Below, one piece after another: positions 9,797 to 18,757 of a stretch of 64,000 nt of DNA. The stretch is from CAVSXS01 sp963767715 (GTDB lineage: Bacteria; Chloroflexota; Ktedonobacteria; Ktedonobacterales; Ktedonobacteraceae), in assembly GCA_963767715.1 (NCBI GenBank), contig CAVYFA010000009.1, positions 372,001 through 436,000 of the forward strand, given 5' to 3'. The position numbers were made by a program, and so were the translations under genes. The notes below the pieces were generated by a model. It was not told the DNA's origin. It saw only the letters and a program-made list of their open reading frames with translations, and did not search any database. Position 1 is the stretch's first letter, and the number at the start of each line of letters is the position of its first letter.

Positions 9797-11413
9797 CTAC
9801 GAGAAATTTAGCCACTCAGGCTGGCTCAGCAAGTATTTCCCACCATAGCGGTTCTCGATGATGTCCTCGTCACCCGTGTATTTGCGTAGCTTTTTACGCA
9901 GATGGTGCATGCGCTGCGTGAATACAGAGCGATCAATCGGCCTCCCCCATCCTGCCTGCATCAACTGTGTCCTCATTACACCGCTTTGGATTGTCCAGCA
10001 ATATCTTTACGAGTCGGTATTCTATATCGGATAGCGCAATAGAGGTCGGCGACTGACCAGGGAGTGTAACGAGCAGTTCTTTCTGATTAGAGGGCATCGA
10101 CGGCCTGACTGCCGGTGGTCCTTCCTGCTCACGCACCCTTTGCTCAAGATAGAGCCTTATTAATGTGCCAGGATACTCAACTGGCATTAATGGGTCTGAA
10201 CGTACAATGCCCTCACTTCGAAGAATATAGTGTAACTCTTCGTCGAACTGTTCCCACAATTCCTGTTCGCTTCCATTAAAGCTTCGCCATTTATCACTCG
10301 CTCGTATAAACTCGTAAAATTGATCTTTTGCTTCCTGGCCGCTGTCCTGCAAAGCCTGGTCGATGCGTCTCCAGGTTCGACCAAAATAGGCGCTGACGTG
10401 CTCATTCATCAATTCGATCAGTTGCTGCTTCTCAAGGCTTTCGAGCTCTATCCAGGAGCCTCGCTTGATAGCATTCTGTTGTTTTATTTGAAATGCCAAG
10501 AAACAAAGTTGCTTGAGCAGGTAAGGATGTGTCCCAGCCTGCTCGATATAACCAGCTTTGCTCCGCATCGGAAAACAGGCAGGAAACACCGGCATCCGCT
10601 AAACACCCGCGATCCCTGGGTCCCTAAAATCTCTGGCTTCTGCGCCAGGTACAGGCGAGTATCATCCCTGGTAATAAGCTTGCAGCAGCATTGTGGTAAA
10701 ACGGGCAAGGTCCGCAGAAACATTTATATACATATTTCCAACGCCCGGCGAGGGCTCGCTTACGAGGAAGAAGATTACCCCAAATTGGGGAAACTCATCG
10801 AGCAGGTCAACCAGGAGGCGTAATACTCCAGAAGTCCTCGAGCAATGTCAGGCTGCGCTCCTGCGTCGTGCGAGGCTTGCTAGAGGGATCGAATTGGATC
10901 AGACTCGGCTCCTGTAGCCGCTCAATGCCGTCGAGCATGAAGTAACAGCGCATATCAGGCTGTTCTTTGAGTATTTCTCGCAACAAGACTCGTAATCCTT
11001 TGCTCCCATCATATTCCGCAGACTTTGTCAGGTCTTAGCGAAGTTAATGCGATGATACATTGTTCAATAAACAAGCGCCGTACATCGCTCGTATTTTCAA
11101 TACCCTCCAGAGGTGTCAGATCAATTTGTAAGAAGTGGATGTGGTCCAGATTCAGCAGCTCATCCAGGTCAGGCAATTCGTCTCGCCATGTCCACCCGGC
11201 TTCTGGCGGCTGCCGCAGGAAGCGTACCAGCGATGTTTTTCCGATATTTGGAGCGCCGGTCATAATAATGGCGCCCTGCCCTCCGATAATAATGTTGCGT
11301 ATGTCCGCACTTCTCCCCGACACCCGCCCGGTTGTTCCTTCTGAGGGTTCTGCATTAATCTGAAACGGATTACGCAATGTTTTCCAGGGAAACGTACTGG
11401 ATGACTCTGCCAT
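9797..11413 (-). pseudogene. Decayed STAND-like ATPase with C-terminal winged helix
   Basis: Several overlapping minus-strand fragments in different frames join into one protein of about 530 codons. From the ATG at 11413: an NPF-GR start, Walker A at GAPNIGKTSLVRFL, then a frame change near 11040. The next fragment has a Walker-B-like segment (CYFMLDGIERL), then a frame change near 10840 into LLVDLLDEFPQFGVIFF. Further frame changes in 10600-10720 lead to the fragment with AGTHPYLLKQLCFLAFQ, a motif typical of STAND/ORC-type ATPases. After another shift near 9960, a winged-helix end (HHLRKKLRKY, then NRYGGKYLL) stops at 9797. At least four frame breaks make it non-functional as sequenced. It starts 18 bp after the stop of the upstream pseudogene, so both were probably one operon. 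Confidence 0.75.
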
Positions 11414-11431
11414 GCTATTTTCCTTACAATG

Positions 11432-14400
11432 TTAAACTGTAAAAAACGAACGATTCCGGCTAAGCCAGCGCCGGACAAGGTCGATCTTAAAAGAATAAAA
11501 GGGATTCGACGATGGGCCATGCTCGTCCAGGATTAATCCGGCTCTGAGTCGATCAAGATGCCGCCTGGCATGCGGAACGTGCATATGTGCCAGTGAAGCA
11601 ATTTTGGTAAGCTGCATTTCTACTTGATTTGAGTGATGCATACTCTCGATCATAGTTTCGAGGATCGTAAACTCCTCTTTATTCTGGAGTTCCGTCTCTG
11701 AGAAAATTAAAGTTCTGGATAGCGTCTTTTTCGACAAAGCGGTCTATTACATCTTTCAGCGCCTTATCACTCACCATCTGTCTCCGTACATCTCGATTAA
11801 GCTGTTCAATCAGTTGCTGCCCGATCAGCGTCAGGTAATAGGGGCTGCCGCCTGTCAACGTGACTGCCAGCGCGACCGTATTGGGATGGATCGCGATATG
11901 CAATTCATGTAGGGGATCGGCCAGTAATCGTTTTGCGCTCTCGGTATCAAGAAAAGACATCGGCAACGGTTGCGCGAAGCTAAAGGCATGCGCAAATTGT
12001 TCAGAACAGAGCCGATAATGCGAGCTGGTCGGCAATGCTATAATCAGGCTCAATTGAGGGACTTCAGCTATAAGTTCTTTCCAGTAAGTGAAAAAGCGGA
12101 ACTCAAGTGTTGCGGCGTCGAAGGCATCGATTGCTCCACCAAACTCATCGAGCGCAAGCACCAGCCTGGAACCCGGGTACTTGCTCCAGGCAGGTCTGCA
12201 ACACGCGCCTGAAGCGTTTTTGTGGGTCGCTCTCCTGAAAATCGTCCCATAGCGGCGCACTCTGCTGCAGCCGCTCAGAAAATGCACTGCTCACACAATC
12301 CGCCAGGTCCCTGAGTAGCATTGCTTCTGTTTCGCCTATCGCGTTTTGCAGCGAGAAAAGGACGCCCCAATAAGGAGGATGAACCTGGCTTCCGAGGAAG
12401 TTATGGCAGATCGATGATTTTCCCGACCGGCGCGGGCCATAGAGTACCAGCGCGCGTCCCTGTTCTCCCTCACACAATTCTCTCCGCATGAACCTGGTTT
12501 CTTCAGATCTGCCAAAAAACATCATTGGCGCGGGTGGCCGGGAAATATCAAACGGGCTGAGCAGCGTCTGGCCGCGCCGGGGGAGAGTATTGACGGATTC
12601 TTCCCAGGTAAATTCAATTAACGTTTTTGCGGCGAGCTTATCGCGGTTCTGATATAACGTATTCAAGCGTTCATAGACCGGTGCGGGTGTACCGATAGGA
12701 TCAATCATGACTTCAACAATATTATCGATCTTGTACACATCCTCCCAGATGTCCATCACTTCATTCTCGGAATGTGCTTCAACGGTAAAATTCATATGAC
12801 CGATACCAGTCTTTGGATTAATCAATTCGGCATTAATCGCCATCAAATCACAATTATGGTGGCGTAACTGGCGTGTCAGATCAAAAATTAATCCCCGGCG
12901 GTCCTGCACCATCACACGAAATGCTACGCGTAGGGCTGGTGCCTGAGGCTGCCAGGTCATCGGCACCAGCATCGAATGCCGGCCGAGCGGGCGATCAATC
13001 AGATGTGAGCAAGTTTCATTATGTACGATAAGTTCACCGCTTCGCCTGCGAAGACGGCCCATGATCTTTTCATCGCGCGGATAAGTAGGGCGGCACAAAC
13101 CACAGATCCGTTGTGCATGATAGATGATCTTCTTCGACATATGCCCTTCGATGACTGGCACCCAGATAGATCTATCTGATCCCTGCGCCATTACCTGATG
13201 ATTTCGTTCGGCAATTTGCTTCATAATTTCTTGCGCTGCCCAGTTTGGGGTATATGAACCTTTTCACTCCAGCACTCAGGACCCGCCAGAAATGCCTGTT
13301 GAGTTCCCAAATGTCCCTTCTCTTTCAGAAGCAGGCGCAGTTCCTCATCGAGTTCTCGCGGCGTTAGCTCATGGTGATACTTTCTCAGTTCCTGATTGTA
13401 ACAGTTCATAACCTTCATGCTCGGCAGCGCGTCTGCGAACAGCTTCCCTGATATCTTGTTTCGCGCCAGGTGTCTTCGCATAATCCAACCAGGCATCAGT
13501 TGCCTGGGACTGGCGAGCTGTGCGAATTTCAACAACGTCTCCAGCCTCTAGTGACCGGTAGAGGGGAGCTTTGCGATTATTCACAAACGCTTCGACAGCC
13601 AGGTCTCCAACATCCTCACCAAGTGTATAGGCAAAATCAATCGCGGTAGCATTTACGGGCAGTGCGAAAGGTTTACGGCTTTTATCGTAGACGATAATAG
13701 TAGCATATTTCTCGGCGGGATAGGCATCCGCAGTGAGCTCATTTTGAGCAATCTGGAAAATCTTACCCTCCTCACTATTCCAGTAGTGTTTAACTGGCAG
13801 CGATTGAGCCTTTTGGGATTGTGACTCTGCTCAAGATACATTCTATAATCGGGATAAAGGCACCCGTGGTAGCCAACCGCTTGCATTATCCGTGTACCAA
13901 TCTGCAACTGGCATACGTATGAATTTTTCGGATCCAGAATCAACACCAGACCAAACGCGATATGACTATTTCCGTTGGGCTTGGGATTTGCGATTTGATC
14001 TGTCACCCTGTCCTGGAGAATTCCAAGCTGGCTAAAAATGCCAAAGGCAGTGTAGCAATCTTTGACTGTTGGAACAATCACTACAAATGTTACCAGGTCA
14101 AAACCTGTCAATTGCGCTTTCTGCGAGGTAACCGTGTTGTGCGTCCTGCTGACGGCGTTTAAGCCGGCCACACTACAGGGATAATAGAGAATTGTGACAG
14201 GTTGCCGCGTTGATTACCTGCTGATAGCTCTGGATCAATAGCTGTCGTACATGTATCTAATTCGCTATCATCTTTTCGCAAGATTTCCAGGTATTCCTTG
14301 TGGTCTTCGGCGAACATGACTGGATCGCGTAATTGTTCAGTGATATCCTCAACCTGGCGCTTGAAATGCCACATCCCCAGGCGCTTTGAGATGTTCAGCA

Positions 14401-14887
14401 GCGTACGACCTATACTCTCTACATGTATGAGCATATTTCCTGAAAGGGGGGTGCCGTTACTCTGCTTCTGCAATCGTTTGAGGGCCTGGTAATAGGTCGC
14501 AACAGCCAGCAGCAGCGCACCCAGGTTGCGATAAGGCGGGTTCAAGAGCGGGTGGAGATGTTCGTCTTCGATATCGTGCGCGTAGCGTGAGGCCTCCTGG
14601 ATGTGACGCAGGATTTCATCGCTCTGAGGCAATCCCGAGCTCTGGATGAGCTTGCTATCGTATTCCATAAGATAGCCGGCCAGAACGACGGTCAACGGCA
14701 ACCCCCACGTTCGCAGGAGATCACCGACGCTTTTCGCATCATACGGTGTGTTCAAAACATATTGATGTGGAGTTACTGCTGGCTGGTTCGCCAGGTCTCG
14801 CATGAAGCGCTGCCATCCCGCCGGAATAGCTGTCGGCTCAGGCTGCCAGGGTGCCAATCCGGGCAGCATTTGAATAGTCGTCATCAT
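11432..14887 (-). pseudogene. Decayed long RelA/SpoT homologue fused to an AAA/STAND ATPase
   Basis: Fragments in all three minus frames line up in order as one gene of about 1150 codons. (1) 14887-14159: hydrolase-like region, with the HD residues absent, then ISKRLGMWHFKRQVEDI as in RSH proteins. (2) 14150-13830: (p)ppGpp synthetase, with DCYTAFG, IANPKPNG and LQIGTRIMQ. (3) 13830-13410: TGS domain (LPVNATAIDFAYTLGEDV), then TDAWLDYAKTPGAK. (4) 13410-13250: helical domain. (5) 13224-12160: zinc-finger region (RICGLCRPTYPRDEKIMG ending in NETC), an ACT domain, then an ATPase with Walker A GPRRSGKSS. (6) 12175-11690: Walker B LVLALDEF and TGGSPYYL. (7) 11737-11432: winged-helix tail. The frame breaks lie near 14160, 13830, 13410, 13230, 12175 and 11700. 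The neighbouring genes are intact, so true decay is likelier than poor sequence. Confidence 0.75.
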
Positions 14888-14946
14888 TATTACTCCATTT
14901 CCCGGGAAACATAATATTTGTTACGATGACAACATCTCTATGCCCT

Positions 14947-14975
14947 AGCATACTATGCTGTAAATACCTCGTCAA
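14947..14975 (-). promoter_or_regulatory. Promoter of the RelA/SpoT-like pseudogene
   Basis: On the minus strand TTGACG (14975-14970), a 17-bp spacer, then TATGCT (14952-14947), about 60 bp before the start codon at 14887. The match to a housekeeping-sigma promoter is good, so the pseudogene may still be transcribed. Confidence 0.55.
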
Positions 14976-15184
14976 GTGCAACATACCCGAATATTGTCCG
15001 CTTTCTGCAAGAGAATAAAAATTTCCTCCGGTTTTCATTGAAGATTCGAAATAGTTATACGTCTTAATAACATATATACGGTAACCTGTACATTTTCTCA
15101 CCACAGGAGGATAACCAACGAGAATAGGGATAATACTGTCCCTATATAGAAGTAATAATGAGGAAAAAGTGGCATAAATAACCA

Positions 15185-15214
15185 TTGAAAATAATCATTA
15201 TTACGTCATATAAT
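15185..15214 (+). promoter_or_regulatory. Promoter of the sigma-factor gene at 15269
   Basis: TTGAAA (15185-15190), an 18-bp spacer and TATAAT (15209-15214), about 55 bp before the start codon. Inferred from sequence only. Confidence 0.55.
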
Positions 15215-15268
15215 TATCACACAGGGCGGTTGACCCCCATGAGAGATCGCCCGAGGAAGGAGAGCATC

Positions 15269-15958
15269 ATGGAAACAGTGCATCTTCACGGGGTTTCTGA
15301 GCAAGATAGCGACGCTCCCCCCGAGGACATCCTCGTACAGCATGATCGGTACATCGTTGCTCTCGTAACACAGTTAGCTCGTGGTAGTTCCAATGTAGGT
15401 CATCCAGATGTGCTCGATCTGGAAATCGATGAAATCGTACAACAAGTTCGCATTAAGTTCTATCATGCCCTGCTGAGCAGGCGTATTGCCCATCCGAAGG
15501 CATATATTCGCAAGATCGCCCTTAATGAACTCCGCGATCTCTATCGCAAGCGCAAACCGCCTCTGCCTTTGCAGTTCGATGACGATGGCGAACTCTACAT
15601 GGGCGACATGATCGTGATGGAAAGCGAGGAGATGGCCGGCCCGGAGGAGATATGTATCGACGACGAGGGAGTGAGCGAGTTGATGGCATTGGCTGCCCCG
15701 GCTATCTCGCATCTACCGGCTCGCCAGCGACTGGCCATGATCTGCAAGATCAAGGACGAGATCGGTGAGCGACTCGACGTGATCGAGGCATTCGCTCTCT
15801 GCTTCATCGAGGTCGAAGATTACCAATGGCCGGAAGGAGAGGCAGAGAAGAATTTGCTCAAAGCCTCGCTTCCGGCCGCACGTCAGAACCTGCTGAAGGC
15901 TATTGGAGAGCAGTTAGAGGCATACAAACGCAGAAGGATGCTGGTGAATACCCGGTAG
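15269..15958 (+). CDS. Sigma-70 family (ECF-like) RNA polymerase sigma factor
   Basis: 229 residues from the ATG at 15269, chosen because AGGAAGGAG lies 7-8 nt before it; in-frame starts farther upstream (15239) lack such a site. Region 2 is recognisable at about 50-105: an acidic/aromatic helix (DEIVQQVRIKFYHAL) and AYIRKIALNELRDLYRKRK, which would bind the -10 element. Region 4 is only weakly conserved: LPARQRLAMICKIKDEIGE, then a 35-residue atypical segment with a Trp and Cys before LLKASLPAARQNLLKAIGEQL. The weak region 4 makes the family call moderate. No anti-sigma gene lies next to it. It is convergent with the MocR gene; a 12-bp palindrome (GCCTGATCAGGC, 15991-16002) lies between them. 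Confidence 0.65.
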   Translation: METVHLHGVSEQDSDAPPEDILVQHDRYIVALVTQLARGSSNVGHPDVLDLEIDEIVQQVRIKFYHALLSRRIAHPKAYIRKIALNELRDLYRKRKPPLPLQFDDDGELYMGDMIVMESEEMAGPEEICIDDEGVSELMALAAPAISHLPARQRLAMICKIKDEIGERLDVIEAFALCFIEVEDYQWPEGEAEKNLLKASLPAARQNLLKAIGEQLEAYKRRRMLVNTR

Positions 15959-16002
15959 CCCGGGTCAGTTGTCGTACTGTACGATACCCGGCCTGATCAG
16001 GC

Positions 16003-17628
16003 TCATACCATCGGGATATGCTCCAGGTGCTGACGTTGCGCCTCTTCGCGCAGGCTGCGACGCGCCAGAAGGCGCCGCATGGCGGTACCGATACGATTGA
16101 TGCCCTCTTCGATATGTTTTTCTTCGGGGTAGGCATAGCTCAGGCGAAAATGCTGCTGGCCGCCACCATCGACGTGGAACGGCTCACCGATGGTGAAGGC
16201 GACATGCTCGTTGGCGGCCTCGCGCAAGAGCGTACGTGCGCGCACATCGCCGGGCAGGCGGCACCACAGGTGAAATCCACCTGCCGGGTGATTGACGCGC
16301 ACGTCACCCGGCCAATGAGTCGCAATGGCCTGCAGCGTCAGGTCGCGCTTGTGACGGTAGGCCTGGCGGATGTGTTCCAGGTGCGCATCGAGCAGGTCGC
16401 GCTGCATGACCTCGGAGACGACCCACTGCCCGATGGCGTTGGTATTCAGATCGAAGACCTGCTTGTGCAGGGTTAGCCGCTCGATCATTGGCTCCGGCGC
16501 TACCAGCCACGCGACACGCAGGCCCGGCGCCAGGGTCTTAGAAAAGGTACTCAGGTAGATGACCTGCCCGTGCGTATCCAGGGCCTTCAACGGCTGGGGT
16601 GGATTTCCCTCGAAGTAGATTTCGCCGTAAGGGTCGTCCTCCAGGATGGGCGTCTGGTAGCGTTTCGCCAGCAGCAACAATCGGCGCCTGCGCTCTTGTG
16701 ACATGACGGCCCCGGTGGGGTTCTGAAAGGTGGGCAGGGTATAAATCAGGCGGGGCCGGCGGCGCACCAGAATCGATTCGAGCAGGTCGATGCGCATGCC
16801 ATCGCTATCCGTCGGTACGCCGATCACGCGAGCATTTAGGGCGCGAAAGGCCTGGATAGCTCCCAGGTAGGTCGGAACTTCTACCACTACCTCGTCGCCG
16901 GGATTGAGCAAGAAGCGACCGACCAGGCCGATACCCTGCGTTGAGCCGGAAAGGATCAGGATCTGCGGCGCATTGACGACCACGCCACGCCTGCGCATAT
17001 GCGCCGCGATGTTTCGACGCAAGCTGAGCAGGCCCTCGATGGGGCTATAGCCGAGGGCGGCCTGCCGGTTAGAGAGCAGGCCATCCGCGAAGATGGTGTT
17101 GAGCATTTCGGCGGGTAGCAGATTTGTGGCAGGATTGCCGGGCGCGAGTGAAATTATTTCCTTGCGATCACCCGCCGAGGCCAGTTCGCTCAACAAGAGC
17201 GCGTCGGGTCCAAGCGCTTCTCGCTCGCCTGCAGGCAGCCCAAGCAGCCACGAAGCAGTCTCGTGCTCATCATCCTCATCGACGCCGTACCCATAATGAT
17301 TGCGGCGCACAAGCGTGCCGCGCCCCACATGCCCTTCGATCAACCCCTCGCTTGCCAGCTCGTTATACGCATTCATAACTGTCGTACGGTTGACTTCCAG
17401 TTCATTCGCGAGTGCCCGCTCGGTTGGCAGGCGCACGCCCTCGGCAAGTTCCCCGGAGAGAATGGCTTCTCGCAACCCCTGGCAAATTTGCCGGTAGAGC
17501 GGCAGTCCACTACTGCGATCCAGATGGATCATGGCTGAAATGGGAGTTGTAAAGATTGGCCGGGCGGCTCTCAGCCCATGATGTCCGTCCTGCTGGTCGT
17601 GTTTGTCCTGTCTATCTTCCTGCCTCAT
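16003..17628 (-). CDS. MocR-type GntR regulator with aminotransferase domain
   Basis: 541 residues; the ATG at 17628 follows AGGAG 7 nt upstream. The N-terminal 110 residues contain a GntR winged helix (LPLYRQICQGLREAILSGEL, then LPTERALANELEVNRTTVMN). The rest is a fold-type-I PLP aminotransferase: the motif FQNPTGAVMS, the Asp-Asp-Pro-Tyr segment for cofactor binding and the PLP lysine in STFSKTLAPGLR. MocR proteins use the aminotransferase fold to sense PLP or an amino-acid derivative and often control vitamin B6 or GABA genes. The gene starts 167 bp from the divergent eIF2B-like gene at 17796, which could be its target. The 30-residue N-terminal extension before the helix is His/Gln/Asp-rich and unusual. 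Confidence 0.9.
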   Translation of the reverse strand: MRQEDRQDKHDQQDGHHGLRAARPIFTTPISAMIHLDRSSGLPLYRQICQGLREAILSGELAEGVRLPTERALANELEVNRTTVMNAYNELASEGLIEGHVGRGTLVRRNHYGYGVDEDDEHETASWLLGLPAGEREALGPDALLLSELASAGDRKEIISLAPGNPATNLLPAEMLNTIFADGLLSNRQAALGYSPIEGLLSLRRNIAAHMRRRGVVVNAPQILILSGSTQGIGLVGRFLLNPGDEVVVEVPTYLGAIQAFRALNARVIGVPTDSDGMRIDLLESILVRRRPRLIYTLPTFQNPTGAVMSQERRRRLLLLAKRYQTPILEDDPYGEIYFEGNPPQPLKALDTHGQVIYLSTFSKTLAPGLRVAWLVAPEPMIERLTLHKQVFDLNTNAIGQWVVSEVMQRDLLDAHLEHIRQAYRHKRDLTLQAIATHWPGDVRVNHPAGGFHLWCRLPGDVRARTLLREAANEHVAFTIGEPFHVDGGGQQHFRLSYAYPEEKHIEEGINRIGTAMRRLLARRSLREEAQRQHLEHIPMV

Positions 17629-17795
17629 ATTTATCTCCTGATTGGCTCATACCAATACTAGTATAAACGACCTTTTTCAAGAGAACAAGGGGGTATTGGT
17701 TGGTACTCCTTTCAGCCAATTTTATATTCGCCAGAGATGTATATGATATGCTGGTACAGAACCAATTATCAATTACAAACGAAGGACAACCGTAC

Positions 17796-18692
17796 ATGGC
17801 ATCAATCGAACAACGCATCGCACAGGTGCGAGATGACCGCGAGCATGGATCGCGCTGGCTTGTACGCGAAACTATCACCATCCTGCATGACATTGCAGTC
17901 GACTCTGAGCAGCCAGGTGATGAGCGCCTGCGCCGGTTGAAGTCCGCCGGGCAAGAGCTGGTGCGGTCGCGGCCGGCGATGGCAGCCATAGCTGGCGCGG
18001 TATGGCGTATCCTCGGCGCCCCAGGCGCATCGGGCGATATAGACGCCATGGCGCGGGCCGCAGAGCAGTTGCAACAGACCTACGATCATGCCGTTGAGCA
18101 CATTACAGAATACGCTCGCCCGTTGCTCAGGGGTACGCTCATGACGCATAGCCTCTCAGGGACTGTTGTCGATGTCCTGGGGACATGCGCTCAACAGCTT
18201 GACGGCATAATCGTGCTTGAGGGAAGGCCACGTTACGAGGGCCGTGCCATGGCGGAGGCTCTGAGTAGGGCGGGATTGGCCATCACGCTGATTACCGATG
18301 CCCAGGCCGCCCTTTTCCTGCCCCAATGTACTGCGGCGGTTGTCGGAGCAGATAGCGTGCTGGCGGACGGCAGCATCTTCAACAAAGCTGGAACCGCGCT
18401 CATCGGTTGGGCTGCACACGGATTAAAGAAGCCCCTGTATGTGCTAAGTGAGACGCTCAAAATCGCTCCCTACCAATGGAGGGGAGACCTGGCGCAGTTG
18501 GAGGAGAAAGAGCCTGGCGAGGTGCTTGAAAGGCCTATACCCGGCGTGACCGCCCGCAACTTCTACTTCGATCATACTCCAGCTTCGCTTGTAACAAAAC
18601 TCGTCACCGAGCAAGGTATCCTGACAAGGAACGAGGTCGAACGCATCGCGAAAGAGATTCAAGAGGCTATGAAGCGCGCCGGTAATCTTTAA
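17796..18692 (+). CDS. eIF2B alpha/beta/delta-like protein (sugar-phosphate isomerase fold)
   Basis: 298 residues from the ATG at 17796, preceded by GAAGGA about 9 nt away. The C-terminal two thirds look like the Rossmann-like domain of the eIF2B/MtnA/ribose-1,5-bisphosphate isomerase superfamily. Visible motifs are ILEGRPRYEGRAMAEAL-like (substrate loop), VVGADSVLADGSIFNKAGT (the hallmark GAD...G...NK-GT block) and KKPLYVLSETLKIAP. The all-helical N-terminus (SRWLVRETITILHDI) is also family-like. In archaea and bacteria these enzymes isomerise phosphorylated sugars, such as ribose-1,5-bisphosphate or methylthioribose-1-phosphate. The exact reaction here cannot be told, and MtnA itself is longer. 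It is divergent from the MocR regulator, with which it shares a 167-bp intergenic region. Confidence 0.8.
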   Translation: MASIEQRIAQVRDDREHGSRWLVRETITILHDIAVDSEQPGDERLRRLKSAGQELVRSRPAMAAIAGAVWRILGAPGASGDIDAMARAAEQLQQTYDHAVEHITEYARPLLRGTLMTHSLSGTVVDVLGTCAQQLDGIIVLEGRPRYEGRAMAEALSRAGLAITLITDAQAALFLPQCTAAVVGADSVLADGSIFNKAGTALIGWAAHGLKKPLYVLSETLKIAPYQWRGDLAQLEEKEPGEVLERPIPGVTARNFYFDHTPASLVTKLVTEQGILTRNEVERIAKEIQEAMKRAGNL

Positions 18693-18757
18693 CATTTGGT
18701 GTTCGGGCAGATTCTCAGTATCATATTAGAGAGGATATTTGTTGATTACGTGGAAAA

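Larger units (their letters stand above)
14888..15268. other. AT-rich divergent intergenic region
   Basis: This 381-bp stretch separates the RelA/SpoT-like pseudogene (leftward) from a sigma-factor gene (rightward). It holds one promoter for each direction, listed separately. I see no further reading frame with a ribosome site and no RNA gene. Confidence 0.6.
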
